Below are positions 1-5,630 of a stretch of 5,630 nt of DNA, piece after piece (the stretch's first letter is position 1; every line of letters starts with the position of its first letter). This stretch comes from Actinomycetes bacterium (GTDB taxonomy: Bacteria; Actinomycetota; Acidimicrobiia; Spongiisociales; UBA5794). Where the stretch lies: positions 1 through 5,630 of the forward strand of contig JAMBLL010000191.1 of NCBI GenBank assembly GCA_023336765.1, in the 5' to 3' direction. The translations under genes were made by a program, and so were the position numbers. A model generated the notes under the pieces. That model was not told the DNA's origin. It searched no databases and worked only from the letters and a program-made list of their open reading frames with translations.

Positions 1-581
1 GTGAGAGCGGCGATCCATGCCCATACCCGTGCCCACCATCGGTGGAAGCCGACAAAGTAGAAGTGGAGCGACAACGGGAGAGATCCGGTGATCAAGATCA
101 TCACGTAGCCGAACCATGCGAGGAACAGGGTGCCGACGGTGAGCCATAGCAGTATGAACAGATGAGGCAGGGCGAGCAGTGTCCGGATCAGAAGGATCCC
201 GGCAAGTGCGAGCCACCGGTTCTGGGGTTCCGGTGCTTCCACGACGGTCACCTGGGCTGGGTATTGGTCGTCTGCCCCGAATGTGGGATAGATGTCAGTC
301 GTGCTTGTGAACCATGCAAAGACGCGGCTGGTCCACGCAAGAAAGATGATCTCGAAGTTCTCGACCCAGAACGGCTTACCCCCTGTGAAGAGGATGTACC
401 AGTAGCCGATCCACACGATGACCTGAATGATCAGTCCGTACGCAAGCAGCAGAAAAAGGTGCGGGATCAAAAGGATCGTCTTGGCGAAGAGGATCAGTCC
501 GAGCAGCGCCAGTCCTCTGCTCCGTTCCTCGTCATCGACGGGAACGAAGAAATCAACGGGGTAGGGAGTGCTGTTGGTCAT
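1..581 (-). CDS. DUF4389-type multi-helix membrane protein, 3' end outside window
   Basis: Translating the minus strand from the ATG at 579-581 gives 193 residues with no stop before the window edge, so the C-terminus is missing. The protein starts MTNSTPYPVDFFVPVDDEER and has two similar halves. Each has a YP motif (residues 7-8 and 107-108), a hydrophobic helix ending in IPHLFLLL or LPHLFILL (about 24-46 and 124-146), a second helix (about 48-66 and 147-166), a TG-x-x-P turn (66-70 and 165-169), then an aromatic stretch ending R-V-F/W-A-W (86-90 and 185-189). This pattern fits the DUF4389 family of membrane proteins, whose function is unknown. The start is backed by GAGGTGG just upstream (584-590) and by a 4-bp ATGA overlap with the stop of the preceding gene, so the two are probably translationally coupled. 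Family assignment is by recognition of the motif pattern; reading frame and topology are clear. Confidence 0.85.
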   Translation of the reverse strand, partial: MTNSTPYPVDFFVPVDDEERSRGLALLGLILFAKTILLIPHLFLLLAYGLIIQVIVWIGYWYILFTGGKPFWVENFEIIFLAWTSRVFAWFTSTTDIYPTFGADDQYPAQVTVVEAPEPQNRWLALAGILLIRTLLALPHLFILLWLTVGTLFLAWFGYVMILITGSLPLSLHFYFVGFHRWWARVWAWIAAL

Positions 582-1363
582 TTCCACCTCGATCGGGCGT
601 AGTCGGCGAATTCGTCTGTCAGTAGCCTTCGGGTTGAGTTTCCCATACGGACGTAGAAATCCGCCGTCCTGTTTCCTTTGGGCTCGTTGACAAACACCGG
701 GCTGTCAGAAGGTAACACGGTGACGACGACGACGTAGTTTCCGTCGTACGGCTCGAAACTGACAGAGATGAACGCGAGTGACGGAGAGCCGAGCGTGGTA
801 TCGAAGAAATCCGTGATCCAGAGCTCGTACCTATCATGATCTGGTGCCTTCATGGTCGACAGGTCGCTATCGAGGCCAAGTGCGTTGCCCTCATCGTCCA
901 CGCCTATGACGAGCACGCCGCCGTCAGCATTGAGGAACCCCGCGACCGTCTTGGTGATCGCGAGTTCGATCTTGTCGTCCCGCTGTCCGGTGTGAAGGTT
1001 CCTTCTGGCAGTGGACTTGAATTCGACGTTTGCGGACTCACCCTCAGCGATGAGATCGGAGATGGGGATGCGGTCCTGCGAGCCTTGACGCCATCCAAGA
1101 CGGTCCGCGAGCCACGAGCCCACGCCGAGCACAAGGACAGATCCAATTATGGCCCCAACGATGGTCGCGATGCTGATCTGATCGAACGCCGATGTGCCGA
1201 GGATCAGGTTGACTCCCGTTGCCCCGATAGCAAAGCCGGCCATCCCGATGAGCGTTGTTTCTGCGAGCGACAATCGTTGTTCGCCGGGAAGAAGCCAGCG
1301 TGCGATCAATCCGAGGACCAGGCCGCCAGCGATGATGACGAAGATGAAGAGCGGAGTTTGCAT
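578..1363 (-). CDS. GlsB/YeaQ-like membrane module fused to an AlbA_2 (Schlafen-type) domain
   Basis: This is a 261-residue two-part protein. Residues 1-90 hold three hydrophobic helices (about 4-25, 34-56 and 64-86). The segment GLIARWLLPGEQ (18-29) and the glycine-rich second helix resemble the small GlsB/YeaQ/YmgE (transglycosylase-associated) membrane proteins. After a short linker, residues 105-225 read as an AlbA_2 domain: GES..VEFKST (108-118), a helix ending AGFLNADGGVLVIGVDDEGN (141-160), then ALGLDSDL and beta strands around 196-224. AlbA_2 domains occur in bacterial proteins of unclear role and in the nucleic-acid-binding core of Schlafen proteins. The predicted layout is a membrane anchor with a cytoplasmic domain, which is an inference. 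No Shine-Dalgarno sequence precedes the ATG at 1361-1363; a TATCCT hexamer lies 8 nt upstream on the minus strand, compatible with a leaderless start. The stop overlaps the next gene's ATG (578-581). The actual function is unknown. Confidence 0.85.
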   Translation of the reverse strand: MQTPLFIFVIIAGGLVLGLIARWLLPGEQRLSLAETTLIGMAGFAIGATGVNLILGTSAFDQISIATIVGAIIGSVLVLGVGSWLADRLGWRQGSQDRIPISDLIAEGESANVEFKSTARRNLHTGQRDDKIELAITKTVAGFLNADGGVLVIGVDDEGNALGLDSDLSTMKAPDHDRYELWITDFFDTTLGSPSLAFISVSFEPYDGNYVVVVTVLPSDSPVFVNEPKGNRTADFYVRMGNSTRRLLTDEFADYARSRWK

Positions 1364-1383
1364 GGATTGACAGGATACTTCTT

Positions 1384-1423
1384 AGCCATCAGCCATCAGC
1401 CATCAGCGGAGCACAGAGCACAG
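1384..1423. repeat. Two adjacent 7-bp tandem repeats between purM and the AlbA_2 gene
   Basis: On the plus strand AGCCATC occurs three times in a row (1384-1404), followed by a partial AGC. Six bases after the third full unit, a different heptamer, AGCACAG, occurs twice (1410-1423). On the transcribed strand these read GATGGCT and CTGTGCT. Together they fill about half of the 78-bp gap between the purM stop and the next start. Tandem heptamers of this kind resemble the short tandemly repeated repetitive (STRR) sequences described in cyanobacteria. No function can be read from them. Confidence 0.9.
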
Positions 1424-1441
1424 TACCCGATCGGTTATCGG

Positions 1442-2458
1442 TCACAGCAATTGGACAGTTCCGGTGCCCTCGATGATCCTGCCGATAACGTTGGCATCGA
1501 GATTGTTCACAGCCAGGGAGGACAGGGTTGCATCGACGGCCGTTTCGGGGACCACGACCACGAATCCGATTCCCATGTTGAAGGTCCGGTACATGTCGTC
1601 CTCGTTAACACTGCCGAGGTCCTGTAGGACGTCGAACACGTGCGGTGTCTCCCATCTGGCGGTCTCGATGACCGCGTCAGTCCCATCGGGGAGGATACGA
1701 GCCACATTGCCAGGGAGTCCCCCTCCTGTGATGTGGGCGAGACCGTGTGGTGTGACCGTTGTGAGGAGGTCGACGATCGCGCTCGAATAGACAACGCTCG
1801 GTTCGAGGATCACCCGTGCGGTCGACCTCTGTGTCCCTGGGAAGGTGTCGTCGAGTGCGAGACGGTTGGATATGAGCGCTCGGACCAGTGAGAATCCGTT
1901 GGAGCGCAGGTTCGGGCTGCCAATGCCGATGAGGACATCGCCCGCCTTGGTGAGCACAGGGTCGATCTCCTCACCCTTTTCAACAACACCGAGGGCGGTT
2001 GCGGAGACATCGAACTGCTCAGCCCCCATGACCCCGGGGTGTTCGGCGGTCTCACCACCGACGAGAGCGATACCGGACACGCTGCAAGCGGTTGCGATTG
2101 AGCCGACGATCCTGGCGACGATGTCGACATCGATCTGGCCGATGGCGATGTAGTCGGTGAGAGCGATCGGTTTCGCCCCGACCGCAACGAGGTCGTCAGC
2201 GACCATGGCGACAAGGTCGAACCCTATCCCGTCAAGGATCCCCGCCTTGCGTGCGATCTCAAGTTTCGTGCCAACCCCATCGGTGGACATCATCAGCACG
2301 GGCGTGTGGTAGCCAGAGGGGATCTGGATCCCGGTGGCGAATCCTCCGAACCCACCAACGACGTCCGGGTTCCAGGTTGCGGTCACCTTCGTCCGAATCC
2401 GCCTGACCACCTCGTCTGCCGCATCGAGATTGACGCCCGCTGATTCGTAACTTGTCAT
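1442..2458 (-). CDS. purM: Phosphoribosylformylglycinamidine cyclo-ligase (AIR synthetase)
   Basis: PurM catalyses the ATP-dependent closure of FGAM to 5-aminoimidazole ribotide (AIR), step five of cytosolic de novo purine synthesis. The protein has 338 residues, close to the usual length of about 345. Motifs appear in the expected order: YESAGVN (4-10), GGFGGF (35-40), STDGVGTK (58-65, nucleotide-binding region), a VADDL segment (86-90), GGETAEHPG (134-142), SNGFSLVR (186-193), HITGGGLPGNVARILP (242-257) and MYRTFNMGIGF (289-299). The GGETAEHPG variant is one I associate with actinobacterial enzymes. Residue 185 is Arg where many family members have His (HSNGYSLVR), a minor variation. The start is supported by GGAG eight bases upstream (complement of 2467-2470) and by the ATGA overlap with the purF stop (2455-2458), so translation is likely coupled to purF. 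The purF-purM order is common in bacterial purine operons. Confidence 0.97.
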   Translation of the reverse strand: MTSYESAGVNLDAADEVVRRIRTKVTATWNPDVVGGFGGFATGIQIPSGYHTPVLMMSTDGVGTKLEIARKAGILDGIGFDLVAMVADDLVAVGAKPIALTDYIAIGQIDVDIVARIVGSIATACSVSGIALVGGETAEHPGVMGAEQFDVSATALGVVEKGEEIDPVLTKAGDVLIGIGSPNLRSNGFSLVRALISNRLALDDTFPGTQRSTARVILEPSVVYSSAIVDLLTTVTPHGLAHITGGGLPGNVARILPDGTDAVIETARWETPHVFDVLQDLGSVNEDDMYRTFNMGIGFVVVVPETAVDATLSSLAVNNLDANVIGRIIEGTGTVQLL

Positions 2459-3894
2459 GGTGAGGACTCCAGAAGGAACTTTCCGCCCACGTCAGGGACG
2501 GATGTCGGGTAGTCACCCGAAAGACATGCCGTACAGAACACGTTCGTTGGTGCCCCTGTAGCTCGAATGAGGCTGTCGAGTTCGAGGTAGGCGATCGAGT
2601 CCACGCCGAGGATCGCGGCGATCTCATCGACCGTATGGTCAGAGGCCAGAAGGGTCGACCGATCCCCGGTGTCCATCCCGTAGTAGCAGGCCCACCTGTA
2701 CGGAGGGGACGAGATCCGGAGATGTACCTCTGTGGCACCTGCTTCACGCATCATTCCCACGAGTTGGCGGGTGGTCGAGCCTCTTACGATCGAGTCGTCG
2801 ACGAGCACCACGCGTTGACCTCCGATGATGCCAGCCATCGCGTTGAGTTTCATTCTGACTCCGCGTTCACGCATTTCCTGGGCTGGTTGGATGAACGTAC
2901 GCCCGACGTAGCGGTTCTTCACGAGTCCGTCGGTATAGGGGATTCCGGACACCTCAGCGAACCCCTGCGCTGCGGGGATACCTGACTCTGGAACGGGGAC
3001 GGTGATGTCTGCATCGATAGGAGCTTGTCTCGCGAGGAGGCGGCCCATCTCCTGCCGTGTCGAGTGGACTGTTTCTCCGAGGAGCTTGGAATCTGGGCGG
3101 GCGAAGTACACGAACTCGAAGATGCACAACTGTTGATGGGTGTCGGCGAACGGGAACTGACTGTGGATCCCCTGGTGGTCGATCACGACCATTTCGCCAG
3201 GGGCGATCTCCCTCACGAAGGTTGCCCCGAGGATGTCAAGGGCCGCAGTCTCTGATGCGAGAACCCAGCCGTCCCCGAGCGTTCCAAGGCAGAGCGGCCG
3301 GAAACCCCGTGGGTCTCGAACACCGATGAGAGTTGTTTGGTCCATCACGGTCAGCGTGAACGCTCCCTCGAATGTGGGCAAGATCGTGGCGAGTGAGTCC
3401 TCAAGGGTTAGCTCGGCGTTCTCCATCTCCCTTGCAATTGCTTCGGTCATCAGCTCTGAGTCTGTGGTAGCTGTGAGAGGGCCGAGGCGAGCCAGAAGGT
3501 CCGACGTGTTGGTGAGATTGCCGTTGTGAGCTAGTGCGATGGCGTTGTTGCCGAAGTGGCGGAAGACCGGTTGGGAGTTCTCCCACCTGTTGGAGCCTGT
3601 CGTCGAGTATCTCGTGTGACCCACTGCAAGGTCACCTGGGAGACCTGCAAGTGTGGGTTCGTTGAATACCTGTGCAACCAGGCCGAGGTCCTTGTAGACG
3701 GTGATGTCCCTGCCATCGCTCACCGCAATGCCTGCGCTCTCCTGACCACGGTGTTGGAGTGCGAACAGGCCGAAGTAGGTCATACGGGCGGCATCGATGT
3801 CTGGTCCAATGATGCCGAAGACACCGCAGGATTCCCCTGGACGGTCGGGGGACGGAGCGTTTACAGTAAACGGTTCACAGTTCACGGTCGGCAT
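2455..3894 (-). CDS. purF: Amidophosphoribosyltransferase (glutamine PRPP amidotransferase)
   Basis: PurF transfers ammonia from glutamine to PRPP to give phosphoribosylamine, the committed step of purine synthesis. From the ATG at 3892-3894 it has 479 residues. An N-terminal peptide of 22 residues precedes CGVFGI, where Cys23 should be the N-terminal nucleophile after self-cleavage. The glutaminase domain follows, with HRGQESAGIA (48-57), HTRYSTTG (93-100), AHNGNL (122-127) and TDSEL (144-148). The synthase domain has ARPDS (265-269), the PRPP loop VVLVDDSIVRGST (362-374) and SPPYR (396-400). Cys257, Cys403, Cys454 and Cys457 match the 4Fe-4S ligands of the Bacillus-type enzyme, so this is the iron-sulfur, propeptide-bearing class. 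The frame stays open upstream to 4464, but that part is repeat and antisense to nothing conserved. GTG at 3883-3885 is an alternative start. A weak AGGTAGG abuts the ATG. Heptamer repeats lie inside the propeptide code. The gene overlaps purM by four bases. Confidence 0.96.
   Translation of the reverse strand: MPTVNCEPFTVNAPSPDRPGESCGVFGIIGPDIDAARMTYFGLFALQHRGQESAGIAVSDGRDITVYKDLGLVAQVFNEPTLAGLPGDLAVGHTRYSTTGSNRWENSQPVFRHFGNNAIALAHNGNLTNTSDLLARLGPLTATTDSELMTEAIAREMENAELTLEDSLATILPTFEGAFTLTVMDQTTLIGVRDPRGFRPLCLGTLGDGWVLASETAALDILGATFVREIAPGEMVVIDHQGIHSQFPFADTHQQLCIFEFVYFARPDSKLLGETVHSTRQEMGRLLARQAPIDADITVPVPESGIPAAQGFAEVSGIPYTDGLVKNRYVGRTFIQPAQEMRERGVRMKLNAMAGIIGGQRVVLVDDSIVRGSTTRQLVGMMREAGATEVHLRISSPPYRWACYYGMDTGDRSTLLASDHTVDEIAAILGVDSIAYLELDSLIRATGAPTNVFCTACLSGDYPTSVPDVGGKFLLESSP
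3858..3885 (-). repeat. Degenerate 7-bp tandem repeat inside the purF propeptide code
   Basis: On the minus strand four consecutive heptamers read GTGAACT (3885-3879), GTGAACC (3878-3872), GTTTACT (3871-3865) and GTAAACG (3864-3858). The first two differ by one base; the third and fourth are diverged relatives. They encode residues 4 to 13 of PurF (VNCEPFTVNA), between the start codon and the catalytic cysteine. The unit length matches the other heptamer tracts in this window. As 7 is not a multiple of 3, loss or gain of one unit would shift the purF frame. Confidence 0.75.
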
Positions 3895-3985
3895 CCTACC
3901 TGACGTGTGCGAGGGACCTGGCCCAGCTGAGTGGTGCGACTCGGTTCTGGTTCCTCCCTCGGCTCTTTGGACGGGCTCAAAGAAG

Positions 3986-4066
3986 CCCCCTCTGTCCCTC
4001 GTCCCTCGGGGCATCTCCCCCAGCAAGCTGAGGGAGAACGGCCGAGCGCAGCGAGGTCGGAGGGGG
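3986..4066. repeat. GC-rich nested dyad repeat, complete copy, upstream of purF
   Basis: This element lies in the 299-bp gap between rhomboid and purF. Outer arms CCCCCTC (3986-3992) and GAGGGGG (4060-4066) are perfect inverted repeats. Inside, GTCCCTCGGGGC faces GGCCGAGCGCAGCGAGG loosely. At the centre, TCTCCCCCAGC and GCTGAGGGAGA (4014-4024 and 4027-4037) form an 11-bp inverted repeat with one mismatch. The plus strand of its first 36 bases matches 32 of 36 bases of a second copy at 4138-4173. Such elements resemble dispersed REP-like or MITE-like intergenic repeats. A role as an RNA leader for purF is possible but unsupported. There is no open reading frame with protein-like character here. 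Confidence 0.7.
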
Positions 4067-4137
4067 AAATCATGATGATCCACTGAGCTAGTGCGTGTCA
4101 GGTCACTGGTTTGAAGTAAGTGGTACGACTCGGGTTT

Positions 4138-4190
4138 CCCCCTCTGGCCCTCGTTCCTCGGCCCATCTCCCCCGCGAAGGCCGGGGGAGA
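4138..4190. repeat. Second, truncated copy of the dyad repeat, just after the rhomboid stop
   Basis: The first 36 bases (4138-4173) match 3986-4021 at 32 of 36 positions. The copy ends with a hairpin in which TCTCCCCCG (4166-4174) and CGGGGGAGA (4182-4190) pair perfectly over 9 bp around a 7-base loop. The distal arm present in the complete copy is missing, and the hairpin ends three bases from the rhomboid stop codon. A shared 14-mer, GTGGTRCGACTCGG, precedes both copies (3931-3944 and 4120-4133). The stem could stabilise the rhomboid mRNA end, but no T-tract follows it in the direction of transcription. Confidence 0.7.
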
Positions 4191-4193
4191 ATC

Positions 4194-5042
4194 CTAAATC
4201 GTGATGGTTGCGAAGACGACGGCGACCGTGACTCCAATGGCGACCACCGTTCGGATCGCCTGGGCATTCGGTTTGCCAACGGCGAGAACCGACCACAACC
4301 AGGCGATGAGCCCTCCAGCTGCAAATCCGCCGAGGTGGGCCTGCCATGAGATATTGGGCACCATGAACGGGAGTGCCATATTGATCAGGAGAAGAACGCC
4401 GAGTTGGTTGAACATCGAGCGGCCACCAGGTGTGTTGCGCATCTTCCATGCAACGAACAGCCATGCCCCGAAGAGCCCGAAGATCGCACCCGATGCTCCG
4501 ATGAGCGGGAAACGGCCCAGGGGATCAACGACATAGGCCGTGAAGCCCCCTGCAGCAGCCGCGGCGACGTACAGTGACGCGAATGCGGTCCTACCTACTT
4601 GCAGCTCGAGTCTTGGACCGAAGAGGTAGAGGGCGTACATGTTGAAACCGACGTGCATGAGTCCGCCGTGCAAGAGGGCTGCGGTGAAGATGCGATACCA
4701 CTGTCCATCGGCCACGAGGATGTTCCACTGGGCCAGATTGACGATCAGCCATCGGTCGATGTCTGGCGATAGGTATCCAGCCACGAAGATCGCGATGGTA
4801 ATCGCCATGATCGTGAACGAAACAGGCGCGGTCTGGAACGATGGTCGCCCCGTCGTGTTGCGGGCGTAGATGATGCGTGAACGTCGCGACGGCGCTGCAC
4901 ATTCGGGACACTTCTGCCCGACTGAGGCGTCGTGAGAACACTCAACGCAAATCGGCTTGCCGCATGTCGTGCAGGAGAGTCCGGTTGCACGATCTGGATG
5001 TCTGTAGCACGTTGTTGCTACTGCTTCTTCTTCCATAGTCAT
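4194..5042 (-). CDS. Rhomboid-family intramembrane serine protease with N-terminal zinc finger
   Basis: This 282-residue protein should cleave transmembrane substrates within the membrane; its substrate cannot be told. Residues 12-48 hold a B-box-like zinc-binding domain with Cys12, His15, Cys24, Cys27, Cys32, Cys35, His37, Cys45 and Cys48. About seven hydrophobic segments follow, near 75-92, 126-142, 152-171, 181-199, 211-229, 234-253 and 261-282. The rhomboid signatures are intact: WYRIFTAALLHGG (115-127), HVGFN (130-134) with Asn134 as probable oxyanion residue, GASGAIFG (182-189) with catalytic Ser184, and AHLGGFAAG (235-243) with catalytic His236. An active enzyme is therefore expected. 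Ser and His fall in helices four and six as in the family. The fusion of this zinc finger to a rhomboid is recurrent in actinobacteria. No Shine-Dalgarno precedes the ATG at 5040-5042; a second ATG two codons later (5034-5036) is an alternative. The gene is flanked by intergenic repeats on both sides. Confidence 0.93.
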   Translation of the reverse strand: MTMEEEAVATTCYRHPDRATGLSCTTCGKPICVECSHDASVGQKCPECAAPSRRSRIIYARNTTGRPSFQTAPVSFTIMAITIAIFVAGYLSPDIDRWLIVNLAQWNILVADGQWYRIFTAALLHGGLMHVGFNMYALYLFGPRLELQVGRTAFASLYVAAAAAGGFTAYVVDPLGRFPLIGASGAIFGLFGAWLFVAWKMRNTPGGRSMFNQLGVLLLINMALPFMVPNISWQAHLGGFAAGGLIAWLWSVLAVGKPNAQAIRTVVAIGVTVAVVFATITI

Positions 5043-5080
5043 ACAAAGGTAACGACCGCCACCGTAAAGGTGTTCCGATT

Positions 5081-5101
5081 GTCAGCTGTCAGCCGTCAGC
5101 C
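5081..5101. repeat. 7-bp tandem repeat spanning the SRPBCC stop codon
   Basis: On the plus strand GTCAGCT (5081-5087), GTCAGCC (5088-5094) and GTCAGCC (5095-5101) stand in tandem. On the transcribed strand the unit reads GGCTGAC, and the TGA inside the first transcribed unit (5098-5096) is the stop codon of the SRPBCC gene. The tract continues into the 53-bp gap before the rhomboid start. Its unit differs from the heptamers elsewhere in the window. Confidence 0.88.
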
Positions 5102-5584
5102 ACTCTCCGCTAGTTCCTTGATCCCGTCGAGCACGGCCTGCATGTGTTCGAGGTGCTGAGCGTCGCGCAGGGCGATGATCTCTTCCTCGTGGTCGGGATC
5201 TTGTTTGATCGCCCAGGTCAGACCGCTGCGCCCGGGACCGACGACGCGGTGAAAGCTCAATCGAGTTCCGTACTCCGCCGGGATGAGTTCGAACGTCCAT
5301 GTGGCTACCGGATTGTCCACGTCCTCGACTGCCCAACGGAACAACGCTCCCGGCTGGAACGCCACGATCGTTGATGTGGTCTCCCAAGTCTGATCTCCCA
5401 TGCGGTTCCGTCCGACGAATCGGGCACCGAGGTGGGGTCCGTCGTCGAGCCAGTCAGCTTCCTGGAACTCGTCCTGGAATCGTGCAGCGATGTTGATGTC
5501 GGTGACGAGATCCCAGACAGCCTCAACCGGGGCGTCGATAGACACTGAAACCTCAACAACGGGGCCATCTGCGAACCGGGTCAT
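5096..5584 (-). CDS. SRPBCC (START/polyketide-cyclase-like) small-ligand-binding protein
   Basis: This is a 162-residue soluble protein with the SRPBCC pattern. The first strand and helix are VEVSVSIDAPVEAVWDLVTD (residues 10-29), a typical opening of polyketide_cyc2-like proteins. The curved sheet follows around 45-110 (GARFVGRNRMG, WETTSTIVAFQPG, LFRWAVEDV, ATWTFELIPAEYGTRLSFHRVVG), and a long C-terminal helix near 131-159 closes the pocket. Such folds bind hydrophobic ligands or act as cyclases, but no ligand can be named. I start it at the ATG at 5582-5584, MTRFADGPVV. An in-frame GTG at 5624-5626 would add 14 residues encoded mostly by the heptamer repeat, unlike a real N-terminus. There is no Shine-Dalgarno; TACTGT lies six bases upstream of the ATG, which would suit a leaderless transcript. 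The stop codon falls inside another heptamer tract. Confidence 0.85.
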   Translation of the reverse strand: MTRFADGPVVEVSVSIDAPVEAVWDLVTDINIAARFQDEFQEADWLDDGPHLGARFVGRNRMGDQTWETTSTIVAFQPGALFRWAVEDVDNPVATWTFELIPAEYGTRLSFHRVVGPGRSGLTWAIKQDPDHEEEIIALRDAQHLEHMQAVLDGIKELAESG

Positions 5585-5597
5585 GGGAATACAGTAG

Positions 5598-5630
<33 letters not shown>

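Noticed and set aside
162..602. Plus-strand open frame opposite the DUF4389 gene
   Set aside because: Its product is charged low-complexity sequence with no recognisable motif, while the minus strand encodes a coherent repeated membrane protein over the same bases.
836..1627. Long plus-strand open frame of 263 codons
   Set aside because: It lies antisense to the AlbA_2 gene and the end of purM, crosses the intergenic repeat, and has Asp/Glu/Arg/His-rich composition typical of an antisense shadow.
4166..4190. Rho-independent terminator after the rhomboid gene
   Set aside because: The 9-bp GC-rich stem is strong, but the transcribed strand continues GATGGGCC with no run of T, and the hairpin belongs to a repeat also found away from a gene end.
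3895..4193. Purine riboswitch or other known RNA element ahead of purF
   Set aside because: I see no recognisable purine-riboswitch core or tRNA; the visible structure is accounted for by the two dyad repeats.
3895..4464. Open upstream extension of the purF frame, adding 190 residues
   Set aside because: It runs through the intergenic dyad repeats and antisense-free but out-of-frame through the end of the rhomboid gene, has low-complexity Arg/Pro/Gly-rich composition, and would bury the catalytic cysteine more than 200 residues from the N-terminus.

Overview
This window looks like chromosomal DNA from a moderately GC-rich actinobacterium, possibly of the Acidimicrobiia or a related uncultured lineage. 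That placement is an inference from protein style: PurM reads GGETAEHPG, and DUF4389 and B-box/rhomboid proteins are common in that phylum. No rRNA or marker phylogeny is available here. All six genes I can support lie on the minus strand, so transcription runs from high to low coordinates.

In transcription order the window holds: (1) a small SRPBCC/polyketide-cyclase-type protein (5584-5096); (2) a seven-segment rhomboid protease with an N-terminal cysteine/histidine zinc finger (5042-4194); (3) a 299-bp non-coding stretch (4193-3895) with two related GC-rich dyad repeats; (4) purF, the amidophosphoribosyltransferase that commits PRPP to purine synthesis (3894-2455); (5) purM, AIR synthetase (2458-1442), joined to purF by an ATGA overlap; (6) a fusion of a GlsB/YeaQ-like three-helix membrane module with a Schlafen-type AlbA_2 domain (1363-578); and (7) an integral membrane protein made of two DUF4389-like units (581 to beyond position 1), joined to gene 6 by another ATGA overlap. 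This last gene has no stop inside the window and is easily missed.

purF and purM catalyse steps 1 and 5 of de novo IMP synthesis and form a translationally coupled pair. The two membrane proteins downstream form a second coupled pair, 78 bp from purM. No established link ties them to purine synthesis.

The most unusual feature is a set of 7-bp tandem repeats with a different unit at each place. They lie between purM and the AlbA_2 gene, in the purF propeptide code, across the stop codon of the SRPBCC gene, and upstream of the SRPBCC start. In purF the repeat is translated into the N-terminal peptide that the family removes to expose the catalytic cysteine. I found no tRNA, rRNA, CRISPR array, transposase or recognisable riboswitch. 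Most of the window is ordinary housekeeping sequence; the repeats and the GlsB-AlbA_2 fusion are the parts worth a second look.
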